From the NCBI GenBank assembly GCA_030280995.1, contig JASXTE010000002.1, positions 27,191,683-27,255,682 of the forward strand: a stretch of 64,000 bases of DNA, written 5' to 3'. Positions 13,101 through 24,306 of this stretch are shown piece after piece (the stretch's first letter is position 1; each line of letters starts with the position of its first letter). Under the pieces are notes generated by a model that was not told the origin of the DNA, searched no databases, and saw only the letters and a list, made by a program, of their open reading frames with translations. This stretch comes from Hemileia vastatrix (taxonomy: Eukaryota; Basidiomycota; Pucciniomycetes; Pucciniales; Zaghouaniaceae). Both the position numbers and the translations under genes were made by a program.

Positions 13101-14215
13101 AAAGCCATTGGAAAAGCTTTAATTAATTCCAAAATATTATCTTTCTCAGTTTTACTTATCTGAGTGCCAAATGATGCTTTTGAAATTTCTGTTTCCAGAA
13201 GTTCCATCTCATTGGATTCTCTTCCTTTAGACGGGGAATTTGCTACTGACTCAATGTGTAAGACTGTGTTAAAAGAATTTATTTTAAATTTCCTTTTACC
13301 ATTCATGCCAATTGTAAAATTGTTATTAGCAGGGTCTAATTTTACACCAAATTTAGTCAGAATATCATTTCCAATGATAAAACAGTTACTACAATTAGTA
13401 TTATCCATTACTACAAAGTCACAAATTACCCTTACATAACCATGTTGGTGTTTAAAGAAAACAGCAGCTTTGTATTTACCAATGGGGTGTAGTACTGATC
13501 CAAAACCTCTCCAATTTTTATTCTGAAGTGGTTCAAGCTTAAACTTATATTCACTATCAATTTTCTGTAATGTATTAGTGGAAACAACTGAACCAGCAGC
13601 TCCTGTGTCCAATACTATATTAACATTTTCACCAGAAATGATAGCTGGAACTGTGATAGGTGTCATTCTAAAGTTATCAGCTTGTATATCCTTAATGATT
13701 TCAGCATCCTCAAAATTCATTAAAGATTCATTTGAGTCCATATTTAATATTGGATTGTGAAAGATGGACAAATCATCTTCCAACATAAAGACTTCATTTT
13801 CATCACTATATGAGATATTGCTGTCATAATCACTTGATTCTTTACTTTTTTCAGTTTCAGTTTCAGATTCACGTTGATTTTCAACAATATTTATGTTTTT
13901 CTCACATTTGTGACCTTTGACCCAAGGTTTGTTACACTTATAACAAGTATTTGTTTCATAATTTTTAGGTACTACAGGTGCAGTAGGTTTTTTCTGCTTC
14001 TCCTGGAGTGTTTTTGAATTCTGAGTTTTTACAGGTTCAACATGTTGCTTATAAGTGGAATACCTTGATTCATACTTATGGTTTAATAATATTTCATTGC
14101 AAATATTAATAAAGTCAGAATATTCAGTAACATTTAATGTTCTAGCTACAACAATGTCTCTGACAGATATAGGTAATTTGTATATTATCTTATCTTTCCA
14201 TAAGTTAAAATCCAT
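10112..14215 (-). CDS. Element G gag C-terminus and Pol polyprotein (protease, RT, RNase H, integrase, chromodomain)
   Basis: 1,367 residues. Residues 1-60 are the end of the gag retrotransposon domain. A chromovirus-type knuckle CYKCNKPWVKGHKC lies at 91-104, and a retropepsin LDTGA at 202-206. RT motif A LDGNKGYHQ is near 493-501 and the YIDD box at 557-560. RNase H acidic residues are D706, E751, D776 and D821. The integrase zinc region is H939, H946, C976 and C979, with catalytic D1009, D1071 and E1107; the last spacing of 35 is canonical. A GPF motif is near 1253-1255. A chromodomain lies at about 1314-1365 with YLLRFKN and YDQW aromatic-cage-like residues. Chromodomains of this class direct integration to marked chromatin. 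No inactivating residue is visible. Gag joins pol through a one-base frame change near 14235, so the ATG at 14215 is probably not a true initiator. Confidence 0.95.
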   Translation of the reverse strand: MDFNLWKDKIIYKLPISVRDIVVARTLNVTEYSDFINICNEILLNHKYESRYSTYKQHVEPVKTQNSKTLQEKQKKPTAPVVPKNYETNTCYKCNKPWVKGHKCEKNINIVENQRESETETEKSKESSDYDSNISYSDENEVFMLEDDLSIFHNPILNMDSNESLMNFEDAEIIKDIQADNFRMTPITVPAIISGENVNIVLDTGAAGSVVSTNTLQKIDSEYKFKLEPLQNKNWRGFGSVLHPIGKYKAAVFFKHQHGYVRVICDFVVMDNTNCSNCFIIGNDILTKFGVKLDPANNNFTIGMNGKRKFKINSFNTVLHIESVANSPSKGRESNEMELLETEISKASFGTQISKTEKDNILELIKAFPMAFAHGTNELGLVKDHEMKISLTCDMDNIPASLKKKPYPASPMKRKDIEDNIKMLLKMNILEKVETTPKYCVISPVLISYEQDKARLCGDYRALNTFTVDDIYPLPRIASMHATLKGAKYIICLDGNKGYHQIPVEKNSQNFLLITTHMGIYKYVRMPFGPKNAPSVFQKLMDITFHNEMIEGWLMVYIDDIIVFSKNFDEHLIHLRKVFQKMDEIKMTLALKKCKFGFESLKVLGHIVSGLQICVDQNKVAAIKNIGIPQNVKDVQSFLGMCGYYRQYIKNYQSIAAPLTTLIKKSEAFIWNNERQQAFNKLKECLMTAPILGLPDFHLPFILYTDASFIGLGAALHQKQLIEGKMSEVVICYISRTLRSGELKYGATQLECLAVVWALEKLHYYLEDQKFELITDCSAVKSLLNMKTPNRHMFRWQLAVQEYRGRMTITHRAGTLHSNVDLLSRVPLPNNDDNPAYVPESEIIKIYGIYIVDLEDEFMQSILDNYNSDPDLSKLTTILNDPSNASMNFLIKTLPIKYKEALEKGKFSIEDGFIYYRKKLSNVIVIPPSMKELMLSICHDDILAGHFDYHKTLTRVKNTAWWINMSEDVQKYVETCDSCQKSKRLTGKRAGLLQQIEQPKAPWEIINMDFVTGLPIAGNKSYNSCWVIVDRFTKMCKFIPTHKEVSEKDLAFLWWTQMLNTAGFPKAIVSDRDPKFTSELWMSLMDVSGCQLKLSTAHHPQTDGLAERMIQTLEVMIRRYCAFGLNFKDNDKFTHDWVTLIPGLEFAYNSTVHSVTGKKPFELWLGYVPNTPAKTLNKLPRLDIHPGTKSFLQMQELCRKHAQECINKAFEYEKKRWDKAHKEQMFKEGDEVLISTLHFNLNGNVKLKDPFIGPFVVKKMVGNNAVEVILYAPYDRKHPVFPISLIKPNHSNDTALFPRRSGRHKQQPEEIVEKAEIEKILKKRHLTKEKGVEYLLRFKNKSYEYDQWIPENEISDLKNLLKKFKSK

Positions 14216-14222
14216 ATGAGGC

Positions 14223-15440
14223 TCAATGGATTTTTAATATTTTGTTTAAATTCATTAAAAATACCATAGGTTTGTCACCATTCAACGGATTATACCTAGT
14301 CTTCTCATACAGTCTCTGCTGAGTAAGCCTGAATTTAGAACCTCCAAATTGTTTTTCAATAAGTTGTTTCCATTCAGCCCAAGAGTAGTCTCTACCCTCA
14401 CTTAAGACAGCTTCAAACCATAATAAAGCAACATCCTTAAATAAAGAAATTAATTTTGATGTTATCTCTTCATCTGGTAACTTATATGAGAATTTCAAGT
14501 TGTCAATTCTTTGAATAAAATATTGCCAATCAGAGCTGGCTTCCCCATCATAAGTTGGGTACTGATCTATTTTAGGCCAGTTCTTCTGATTGGATTTTAT
14601 CTCACTAATCTTAGGTAAATTCAACAACTCATTTACTTTTGATAAATGGTCTTGTATTTCTTCCTGCACGGATTTGTGGCTTACATTTTCAGATTTGACA
14701 CTACCACCAGATAGTTTTAATTGTGGTGGTACAGGGAAGGAATGAAATTCACTTTTGCCAATGAAAGGATTATTATTATATTGATTATACTTATGATTAT
14801 CCTGGTTCATCAGTAGATTGGCAGTTTCAATCTCAACTTTAGTTAATCTTTGTAGCAGCTCAGAGACACTTTGATTTGTCTGTGCAAAAGATAACTTTGT
14901 TCTTGATTCAGTTTTTAATAAATGTGTTTCATATAATTTTTCTAACTCACAAAATTTGTTTGAAAGGTCATTATATTTATTACTCAATGAATCATATTTA
15001 AGAGTTAGAGACAAATGTTCTTTCTCTAATTCTTTATTACGTGTTGCTAATTGAGAAATGTTCAATGTCAAGGATGAAATTGTATCACTAGTGAGCTTAA
15101 CTGTCTGTTCCTCACAATCAGTCATTCTATTCCACAATGCTGAAACAGTTCTATGGACAGTTGGATTATTGTTAAAATATTCCATGTCCTCCTTTTCAAT
15201 TCTCTCACTCTCCTGTGAACTTCTCATCTCACTAGTAGGTGGTTGCAACTGAGGATTAACTGTATTATCCTTGTATATAGTACTGTTATTATGGACAAAA
15301 GACAAGTCAGGTGTATCTACTCTAAAACCTAAATTTCTTAAATCCTCCTCTATTTTTTGTACAGATTTAACATCAATAGAATTACCTATATTGTAATTAT
15401 CAGTATTATGTCTAATCTGAGAGGGTAAGTTACTTACCAA
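14223..15440 (-). CDS. Element G Gag (main part)
   Basis: About 405 residues, opening at a non-ATG codon in the same frame as the upstream MSAPQDS reading that begins at 15980. A long coiled-coil-like segment lies at about residues 120-210. The retrotransposon gag domain follows (WPKIDQYPTYDGEASSDW, then the FGGSKFRLTQQRLYE segment). The frame ends at TGA 14223 after NKILKIH. Homologous sequence in element A runs on without a break (ILREIDPKMDY), so G has one extra A in the run TTAAAAATCC near 14235-14245. This is either a mutation or a slippage site. The product would form the element's virus-like particle. Confidence 0.85.
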   Translation of the reverse strand: MVSNLPSQIRHNTDNYNIGNSIDVKSVQKIEEDLRNLGFRVDTPDLSFVHNNSTIYKDNTVNPQLQPPTSEMRSSQESERIEKEDMEYFNNNPTVHRTVSALWNRMTDCEEQTVKLTSDTISSLTLNISQLATRNKELEKEHLSLTLKYDSLSNKYNDLSNKFCELEKLYETHLLKTESRTKLSFAQTNQSVSELLQRLTKVEIETANLLMNQDNHKYNQYNNNPFIGKSEFHSFPVPPQLKLSGGSVKSENVSHKSVQEEIQDHLSKVNELLNLPKISEIKSNQKNWPKIDQYPTYDGEASSDWQYFIQRIDNLKFSYKLPDEEITSKLISLFKDVALLWFEAVLSEGRDYSWAEWKQLIEKQFGGSKFRLTQQRLYEKTRYNPLNGDKPMVFLMNLNKILKIH

Positions 15441-15980
15441 GGGATGGTTTCCAGTCCTGATTTTTGGCGCTTTTTTCCCTTGTAAGGGTGAGCTGAGGAA
15501 GTCAGATGAGGGGGTGGATCCCTATTGCAACTGTGGCTTGTCCACTGTTGGTGAAACCAGTCCCATTTCCATTTGTCTACCAGGATTTTCTCCTGGGAGT
15601 GAGTGGACCCTCCTTGGGTAGGGGGTTGCTGATTTGATTGACTGGGCTGGCCTCCCTTTAATTCTGCCATTGCCTGATTCATCTGCTGAAACCCTACCTT
15701 GCAATTGTTTTGCAACTGCTCTACTTCTTTGAACATGAGAGATTTTGATTCCTCCAACTTCAGAACCTGTTTGGCCAGGTGGGGCAGTTGATCCTGAAGA
15801 GGAGGAGACGTCTTTTTTATAGTTATCTTTTTTAAGAGGGCGTCCTTTTCCTCTATACTCATGCTTTCTGGCTGGGGGTACTTTTGTCCCTCCATGGTGA
15901 TGTCCTGGAAAGTTTTTGTTAGCTTTAGACCTGGTATTATAAGCAGGCTGTTCACTTACACTGTCCTGGGGAGCACTCAT
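15434..15980 (-). CDS. Element G gag N-terminal region with two overlapping frames
   Basis: Frame a starts at ATG 15980 (MSAPQDSVSEQPAYNTRSK), is basic and ends at TAG 15522; the same frame reopens into the main gag. Frame b, shifted +1, is open from 15955 to TAA 15434. It contains a coiled-coil-like stretch (LAKQVLKLEESKSLMFKEVE) and a VDKWKWDWFHQQW motif, then HPYKGKKRQK. Elements A and B carry the same +1-shifted frame with the same Trp motif and the HPYQGG(K/R) basic tail, so frame b is probably translated. Whether it is reached by internal initiation, +1 frameshifting or splicing cannot be told from sequence; a GTAAGT sits at its 3' end. Confidence 0.6.
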
Positions 15981-16476
15981 ATTGTTCAGAATAACAATAT
16001 TTTACGTCTACAAAAGGAAAAAACTCTATGGAATTAGTAGACAAATAATATTAGCAAATATATTACTAATAAAAAAGCAATGGAGCTTACCCTGAATTTA
16101 TATCTTTATTTATTTAAATAAAATGTAAGAAAAATTCGAAAAAATCTGTTAAAAATATAATAATAAGTTTAACTAGACCTCTATAAGGGTGAATAATTAG
16201 CTTACCAAGCTTTAGCCAAATACCAATTTAATTGGGTGTTTTATTGGTGTCCAAATACCAAGTGAAATTGGGTTTATATTGGGTACAGTTACTACTGTAA
16301 ATATCTAATTTTTATGATAAAAAATTAGTACAATTATTATAAGGGTTCTTTTCCGCAATAAATGAGTTATGATGACCCACTAATATGCAGCAGACCCAAA
16401 TATTTGGTTAATTTTGAGCTGTACTAAGGTAAAAATCACGTCCCAAGGCTTATACTAAATAATAAGTAAAATATAA

Positions 16477-16491
16477 GGAAAGACCCCCAAT
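16477..16491 (-). other. Candidate primer-binding site of element G
   Basis: The minus strand reads ATTGGGGGTCTTTCC directly after the 5' LTR end. The usual TGG start is offset by two bases. The leaders of A and B share the CTTTCC part in the same place. I could not match it to a specific tRNA. Confidence 0.4.
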
Positions 16492-17668
16492 TGTCAGTAT
16501 AGTCTAGTAGATAAGTATGATATAATAGTGTTATTTTATGGTCCTACTACTTATTTATGAATGATTTAGTGATTAAACCTCAGGGGAAGACTAATAGAAT
16601 AGTTATACTCAAATAAAACTCACAATACTTGGATTTAAATGCGTGCTAGTGGTGGAAAATAGAAGAATAAAATATAGTTATAGCTTTTATAAAGATAATA
16701 TCAATTTATAAGGGCTTTATAATATATTTCTGAATGCTAATAATTGTATTGTAGTGTTTTTTTGAAGTGTAGTAATTGAATGATGATAATAAACTGTCAA
16801 AATCCCTCCTTACTTATACCCAAATCCACTGGAGTGCACAGACCTTCAATCCAGATGATGTCACTGCCATCCCCGGCAATTACAGAACTGTGAGGGCCCA
16901 TCACCTCCCCATGGCGTCCACTTCAAGCAGTTTCAACACCCAGACCTCCAGTAAGGACCCTCCATCACTATTAATAATAACACAGAGTCATACCATAATT
17001 AGAAAACCCAGATAAAAGCGGATACCATAAAGAAACAGGTAAAATAAATAATCAAAAAGAGATTTAATGAAACTAAAAGCAGATAAAGGAAACAAATAAA
17101 CTGTCCAAGCCCCCAATAACATCCCCAAGCATCCACATTAACCCAGAAACATCCTTCCAACCCATAAATCCGTGAATAACCATCCAAGGAAGTAATTTGA
17201 GTTGTCCAAACTGGGTGTATGCGCCTGATATAGGTGTCTATGCTTCTGTAGGCGTTGTGAGTCCACTGATTTCATCCATATGACCTAAAATAAGCAGAAA
17301 AACAAAGGTTATAGGCTATTAAGGGGCTAAAACCCACTTATATACCTAAATATACATAATATACTGCATATTTCACTGAATATGAGATTTATGTATACAT
17401 ATAAGCTTATGTATGTCAATAATTACTTCATATCACTTAAGATAAGTATACTATGACTCCATTAACACCTTAATAAGTATTATTAGGCCATGGATAAGCT
17501 ATTTAAACTATTATAAATTATATAATAGAATAATAATTATATATATATATAATAAAATAATATATGTTATTATTTTAACCTTATTTTTAAGATATAAGCT
17601 TAATCTAGTTAAGGTTATCTTATTTTAAGCATAAGAAATACTCAGTCCTAAGGAGATTTAGGCTGACA
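16492..17668 (-). repeat. 5' LTR of element G
   Basis: Same length as the LTR at 8818 and nearly identical. It is followed by the second atggc target-site copy at 17669-17673. Confidence 0.95.
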
Positions 17669-18501
17669 ATGGCTCACCTGCCATTTCTGAAACCTTCACT
17701 ACTACTACCATCAATCCTAACGCGACAACATCAAATGTAATGGGTCAGCTGGCCATCAAGCGCCTGGCTCCCACAACTTCCACTCCAGCTCCTAAGAGAG
17801 CTAAACAAATCCATCATTCACCTATGCTGAGAACTGTGTCACACATGACACTCCTTTCACTCTTCTCTGAAGAGTAAATTCACACTGTAAGTCCTTCTTC
17901 CCTTCACTAAATTTTTCTTTTAATTTCTAAAAAAAAATCTTCTATTTTTTCACTTTGTAGGAGGCTCCTAACACTCCTCATGTCACTACTCTTCTGACTA
18001 CTTGCATTGAAATTCTGATCCCAGACTAGAAGAAGATCCTTTCTGGGCTATAGCACTTGGAGCTAAATTTGCTCTTGTGACCAAGGATGAAATTACCTGG
18101 CCTGAATGAGAGGCCACTCCCCCACCTTTTACTCCTGAAAATTGTTTCTCAGCTCCTATAATTTCAAATAATACCTTGTAGAAAGCTCCTCAAATCAACC
18201 TCCCTTTCCCTCAAGATTGGCAAGTTCTAAATTTATTTGTTGTGAAACCTTATTACTGCACCATCAACCAAGTCAATAATGCCTTTGATGCAGTATTCAC
18301 CTAACTTGAAAACACCCCGGCTCTCAACAAGCAGGATGTTTAAAACCAAGTCTCTCTAGTCAAAACCCTTAATTCAACTTACAATAATATTTGCAACAGC
18401 TGGGAGTTTGAACTCCTTGATAGGCAATAAAGTAAGTCTTATACTTCTCCTTATCTACTCCTCTATTTCTAATACTTCTTTCATTTCTTCATTCCCCTCA
18501 G
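17669..18501 (+). pseudogene. Antisense accessory gene of element E, 3' part
   Basis: This continues the exon broken by element G. After one target-site copy is removed, the frame goes on from 17674 to 17886 with a Thr/Pro/Lys/Arg-rich stretch (AIKRLAPTTSTPAPKRAKQ) and a TAA at 17875. An intron at 17887-17960 (74 nt, GTAAGT...TTTGTAG) is followed by an exon at 17961-18431 with a frame change near 18020 and stops near 18105, 18180, 18302 and 18340. That exon still clearly encodes DPFWAIALGAKFALVTKDE and a helical QVNNAFDAVFT...LENTPALNKQDV tail. A further GTAAGT...CCTCAG intron lies at 18432-18501 (70 nt). The exon-like composition, phase agreement and uniform intron size make a former spliced gene likely. 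Confidence 0.55.
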
Positions 18502-20409
18502 TGTTTTCTTCTTCTTTCCTGATTCCATAATTTGTACTTCTCGGTAAAAAAAGAAAAAATGTGTTTAGTATATTATTATTTCCCTTGTAATAATAAAAAA
18601 TCTTTTTCCCCAAAAAAATTTTTTTTTGCCAAATATTACAATTATTATTCTGTGCGTGAGAGATTTTTTTTTGTTCTTAGGAAAATAAAATTTCCCCTAC
18701 AAACTCTTCTTTGACTCCGCCTGAATATACTTGAGACAATAAAGTTTCCCCACATAACGTAATTTGTTAGTGCCTCATCTGCTTTGTCCTCATATTCTTG
18801 AAGTAAGTTCAGATATTCCCAAGATCTTGCACTCCTTAGCGCTAACCTTCTTTCCCCATAAACCTTGACACACTTAATTCTTCTGCTGACTAGTGTTCCC
18901 TCTTGGAAACTATTTAGCACTTGGAGTTTCCTTGCATCCTCATAGTGCCTGAATATTATAAATAGGCCTGTAATACACTCTTCTACCTTATCCAATCCAT
19001 TAAAATTCACAAGTTTGAAATTCCCGTGACCATATACCATACTTTACATAGAGATCAGTCTTGAACTTTTTGCTGCCATCAAAACTTTAACTCAAATTTC
19101 TCCAAGCCTCATGGTTATTCTGCTTTTAGACCTGCTTTCAATAAATGTTTCAAATTTCATAAGACTTGCACCTTTTCTTATGAATGTCATAATTATCCTA
19201 ATAGCTATATCCAGTTCCCTTCTGGAGATACTTCTAGTGCTCCTACCATAGTAGCTAGTCCCAGTAGTGCTACTCATCCTTCCTGTAAAACCTTGCCTGC
19301 TGACAGTGCATATTTCCCTAAATACCTTTGGCAAAAAATCTCCATCCATCCCAAGGCATAATATCCCTCATCTTCTGAACAAAACATGAATTTGCTACCA
19401 TACTCTTCACAGGCTCCCAGCTCTTTGAGATTACTATCCCCGTCTGCCCTTCCTACAAATTAGTTAGCTAGTGAGTCCATCACCCTTACTTTCACACAAT
19501 CTTTCCTAATTTTAATTTTTTCAAAGGTTTAAACAAATTGATTTGCTTAGGATGAGTCCCCCAACCTCTCCCATTTGTGCATTCTATGCAAATCGTTTTG
19601 TGACTTTGCCTTATATATGACTCCATTTCATCTTCCTACAGTATCATTCCTGTGTTTTCTAAAAATGAGTTAAATTCTCATTACAATCATATTGAAATAA
19701 TAGGTCAATTAATGAACAAAAGCAGCTCCACATAAATCCCTGGTTTTCCTGAAGATCCCAAGGAAAGGATAACCCACCAGTTTCTATGGTGATTCTGATT
19801 AATCATTATCTTCCTTCATTTCCTTCTGATTAGCATTGTAACTCTAGAACATTTTACATAGTTTCCCTTATTAACTATGCTAAACTTCCTCAAAAAGTAA
19901 TTTTAAATTTTTCATAAACCATGAGCAAAGCACCTGGTGCTTGCAACACCCTTGCCTTTGCCATGAGCACCTTCTTAGAGAGTCAGAGAGTGCTTTAATA
20001 TGCTCCCTCTACTATCTTAAAATAACTTCAATACCATTAATTAACCTTCATCATCAGGGATTTTACAAGAACCTAGATGCCTAAATATTGGGCACTCCAT
20101 CTTCCAACCTTCTTCAGCTAAAGTAACCACCTTCTGCTAAGTCCCCAGTAGCCTTCTGATTTTCCCAAACAGCTGTTCCTCTATCTAGATAATCCACTTC
20201 TTCATATACCCTTGTACAATGTTAACTCTCTACTTCATAAAAATCTACTCTAGTTGCTATTGCCAGCTGCCTGTTCAGCCATAGTTTCTCGGCCATTGCT
20301 AGCACCTGATAATAGTTTATACTCTTTCCAGAGCAACCATAAATAATGTTATTAGTTTATCCTTGTCCCAGAAATTATTTTTGATAGTTTTACTTCATTC
20401 CAGAGGTAA
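18502..20409. other. Degenerate 3' region of element E
   Basis: A+T-rich sequence between the pol end of E and the antisense gene. A 131-codon open frame on the minus strand at 18645-19040 resembles no family I know and may be chance. A plus-strand Cys/His-rich stretch is listed separately. The rest shows no clear coding signal. Confidence 0.35.
19047..19361 (+). pseudogene. Plus-strand Cys/His-rich coding remnant
   Basis: The frame reads FCCHQNF, then NKCFKFHKTCTFSYECHN, then a Ser/Thr/Pro-rich tail to TAA 19359, with one TGA near the start. The spacing C..FH..C....C.. recalls a CCCH-type zinc finger or a gag-like knuckle. It has the same orientation as the antisense gene upstream and may be a later exon of it. 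Low certainty. Confidence 0.3.
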
Positions 20410-23400
20410 TTCTTATGTCACTGGTACCCCTCTTGGGTAAAATCTTTTGATCTGATTGGCTGCTACACATCACTTCTATTCAGTACCATCCAATTCCTCC
20501 AGTAAGTAAGACCCTGCAGTAATTTGTTTTCTGATCTTATAAGGACCATTCCACCTGTCTGAAAACAGTTTACCTCATTGACTTTCAAGACTTCTGTTGT
20601 ATACTAATAACAAGTCGCCTGGTTTCAATGGTTACCTTAACATATACACTAAGTGCTCATCCCAATATTTAACTGATTTATCCCTAATTTGCATCATTCT
20701 TTCATATGACTTTTCCACAAATTCATCCTTTCTTTCAAGCTGTGCTACTCTTGCTAAAATTAAATCTTCAGTCAAGATCAGCTGATCCCAATCACATCCT
20801 AGAAAAGATACAGCTTCCAGATCAATAGTTAGAACGGCCCTTTAAGCAAACATAAGTTTGTAAGGTGAAAAACCTGTTGTCCTTTTCACTTAAATCCTGT
20901 CTGCAAACAATACTAAAGGCAAATAGTTCTTCTATTTAGCCCCATTAGTTTCACATAGCTTAACTAACACATCTTTCATAACTTGATTCCCTCTTTTGAT
21001 CATAACTTCCGCCTCTGGATAATATGGTGTAGAAACTCAAATCTTAGCGCCAATCCCTTTCACAACTTCTTGGAGTTCTCCAGTAAATTCAGTGCTCCAT
21101 CCACAGTTACCATTTTCATTACTCTGTATCTATACACCCATTCATTCTTTAAAAATTCAGCTACATTACTTGCTTAAGGTTAATTAAAGGCGCTGCTTCA
21201 ACCCACCTGACAGATCATCCCTGGCCACAACCAAGTACTTAAAGCATTCTTCTTTAATATGAGCTTCATCCAAGCTAATCCTGCCAAAAATGGTATCCTC
21301 ACCCATTTCCATTCCCTTTTATTTAGGCTTTCTGTAAATTCTGCGCTGAAATTTGCTGATATTCTGGAAAAGATAGAACCCAATCCTTGACCTCAGCTCT
21401 CACATTTGGCCACCAAAATTGTTCTTTTACTCTTCTATAAGCTTCATCTTGTCCCCTATTTACTAAATTCTCATGTTATTCTTTAAGAATATTTCATTTC
21501 CTAGCTCTATCTGTTATTACTAATTGTGGTGTAGAAGAATATTCACTCCATAAACATCCATCTTTAATAAAATAATCATTAGCACACTTCCTTACTTTGC
21601 ACAATGTGTCTTCATCACAATTTTCTGGTCAACTATCTCCTTCCAGATATTTTCTTAGCCAATCCATTTTCTCAATTGGCTTTTCAACTAAATCCCTGTC
21701 CTCTGAAAGTGTATACTCTTCATTACTTGATGTTGATCCATCATCCTCTTTTTCTGATTCTTGAATCACTTTTCCTGATTTTATTCTTGCTACATCAAAC
21801 TCTTGAGCATTGATCTCCTCATGATCACTTTCCTTAAACCTTCTTAGTTTAACGTTATTGAAGATGCTGCCTAAAAACACTGATGATAGTTTTTTTTCTT
21901 TCTGGACATTGGCCATTAGTTTTATGTCTTTTCAGACTTTAAACACTAGTTTTACATCTTCCCGGACAGTATTTTTCTTATTGCTAAACCTTTGATAGCA
22001 ATAATCTATTCCATTTATCCACCTCTTATCTTCTTCAAATTCTTCCACCTCAGAATCCTCTTCACAAAATGGCCTTCTTAACAAGGATTCTGGAATCATG
22101 AAAGATTTTCTAGTTTTATGGACTAAATTAAAAGAATATAAATTAATCTGTGCCACCCTTATAGTCATTGGCCCATCTGGTAGACTTGGACTGCTTATCA
22201 TTTGCACAAAAGATAGTGCATCAACCTGAAGCTCAAAATGTTGCCCCCAAAGCATCTATTGAAACTTCTTCAAAATCATTTCAACCCCAAACAATTCAAA
22301 CTTAGATTGAGAGTACTTAGACTCTACCTTTGTAAAAGTCTTCAATTCATAAAGGACAGGCCTATCATTTCATTACTCATCCTCTTGCATCAAAACTGTG
22401 CCTACTGCAGACACACTTATCTGCTGCTAGAGTAATCTTTCCAGTGCCTTTCCTGTATTCCAGTTTCTTTAAAAGAATGTCTTTCGCTAAAATCCTTTTT
22501 AACAAATTGAAAGATTCTTCACATTCCTCTGTCCAATCTAATACAAAATCTTTCCTTTTCATGTGCCTTAATGGAGAAGATAACAAGGCAAAATCACAAA
22601 TAAACATTCTCACATAGGTACAGATACCCAAAAACCCCCTAACTTCTGTAGGGTTTCTTGGTCTTGGCCATGTAAATACCTTGTGTTTCTCTTTTTCTGC
22701 AATGATTCTTCCCTTCCTACATACAACATGACCAATAATATCAAGTGCTGGTATTCAGCAAGAAAATTTTGACCCTGAGACTTTCAAAACAGCCTTGCAA
22801 GAGTAATAGCATATTCCCAAATAAACCTCCTTATGCTTGGTTTCTCCTGTAGAACCTCCCCGTCATAATCAGTTATTGGTCCTTTTATACTGCCTTTGTC
22901 AATAAAAATTCCTACATGATCCCGAATTTCATCCTGTAATATCCAAATCATTTGCACCTGATATACTTCCACTGAGTTTGTAGTGCCCTGCGGTAAGATT
23001 GTTAACCTGGAGCACACCAAAGGAGTTTCAAACATAGTCATTGGCCTTGACAGCATATCTAACTTGCGCTCATTGTATCCTCCCATTATGTCTCCTAATC
23101 CATGACATGCTCAACCTGAAAAAGATTCCACGAATTCCTCTGGAGTTGGTGGTAATTCTGCATCCTTAACTGTAACCTTTTTCATTTCTCTTAAATCATG
23201 AACAACCATCAACTTGCCATTATACTTGACAACATAAAATACTTGAATTGAGTAGCTAGACATTAATTTTTCATACAAGCCGGACCTTAACATTTCCACA
23301 ATTAATTCCGTATATTCTTCTCTTATTGCCACCAGTATAGGAAATTCTTTCTTTTTCCAGTGCATGAGGTATAACTTGAACAATATAAGGTTTCCCATAA

Positions 23401-24306
23401 GAGTGCTTTAATAAAACTCTTTCTTCTTCTGTAAACGCATTAGCCATTTCCCTAAGTACCATAAAATATAACAGTAAATTCTTTTCCTCCTGCAACAACC
23501 AGCCTTCCGGCCCAAAATTAACTATCTGAATTATTGCTAGAGTTATCCTATCTGTAGGCATAAATTCTTGTGGAAACTTTGTTAAAGGAATTTCATAAGA
23601 ATTTCTTGATAGTGCTGGCCTCTGAAAAGGAGGGTTAAAATCCAGCATTGGTAAATTTACTGGTTTAACTTTAACCGGTACTGGGTTATACTTTGATGCT
23701 AGACAGGGCCAGATGCTGCCTTCATTACATAATATTAGACTTTTTCCAATATAACTCTGAGTTGTAACTACATCATATTTTTGTCTTTTCTTTTTAATAA
23801 AAGCATAACAAAACTCATAATCAATAAAATTAAAAATTCCAGGCACAATACATTCTATAGTAGTATTACCAAGAGACCTGTGAAGCCCCACTTTACGTAT
23901 CCCTTCTTGGACTGACTGATCACTATCCAGGTTTTTCTCACTCTGGGAGATAGTAATACCTAGAATTCCAGCCCCTAATGAAAATATTGGTGCCTCCCTG
24001 GCAGTTTCCCATTACTTTCATCCTCATAAAACTCTCTTTCTTTCTCCAAACTCACAGATCCAACATACTTAGCTTCCCAGCCACTATCCTTAGGTGCTAC
24101 AAAGACTGCTGTTACTGGAATACCATAATCATCCATAATCATAATCCCTATAGTCTTATTCAAACAAAATCTATTTTTTCAGAATAATCCATAAATAAAG
24201 GCATTCCCAAAACTGGTTTTACAACACCCATAGGCACAAAAAAGTTTAGATCTCTTGATTCTCCCACAGCTTGTGTCTTCACATATTCAGCTACCCCTAT
24301 AACCCG
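20410..24306 (-). pseudogene. Element E Pol (protease end, RT, RNase H, integrase), broken
   Basis: Minus-strand segments in order: the end of a retropepsin region near 24300-24180 (FFVPMGVVKPVLGMPLF); a pre-RT region at 23891-23400; RT at 23400-22780 with SGLYEKLMSSYS, VVHDLREMKKV, LPQGTTNSVEVYQ and FIDKG; RT thumb and RNase H at 22631-21932 (WGQHFELQVDA); an acidic linker at 21916-21629; and integrase remnants at 21600-20900. The tail near 20430-20410 matches the end of the pol of element D. The RT active-site box is FIDK where element D has FIDD, so an essential aspartate is lost. Many frame changes and stops occur. The lineage lacks a chromodomain. Confidence 0.8.

Larger units (their letters stand above)
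8813..17673 (-). mobile_element. Chromovirus G (Ty3-type, chromodomain), young and nearly intact
   Basis: Two 1,177-bp LTRs flank minus-strand gag and pol. A 5-bp target-site duplication, atggc, lies at 8813-8817 and 17669-17673. LTR ends are TGTCAGTATAG...TAGGCTGACA on the plus strand. I count at least six mismatches between the LTRs by eye, about half a percent, so insertion was recent. Pol is uninterrupted for 1,367 residues. Gag has one stop in its first frame and one single-base frame change before pol. It inserted into an exon of the antisense gene of element E. Confidence 0.95.

Noticed and set aside
16477..16491. Tf1-type self-priming of G, A and B, since the TGG start of the primer site is not at the LTR edge.
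   Set aside because: I could not find the required complement of the primer site near the predicted transcript 5' ends. A folding search would decide.
18645..19040. 131-codon open frame on the minus strand.
   Set aside because: No recognisable motif, and it overlaps plus-strand sequence that looks like a decayed gene. Kept only as a note within the region entry.
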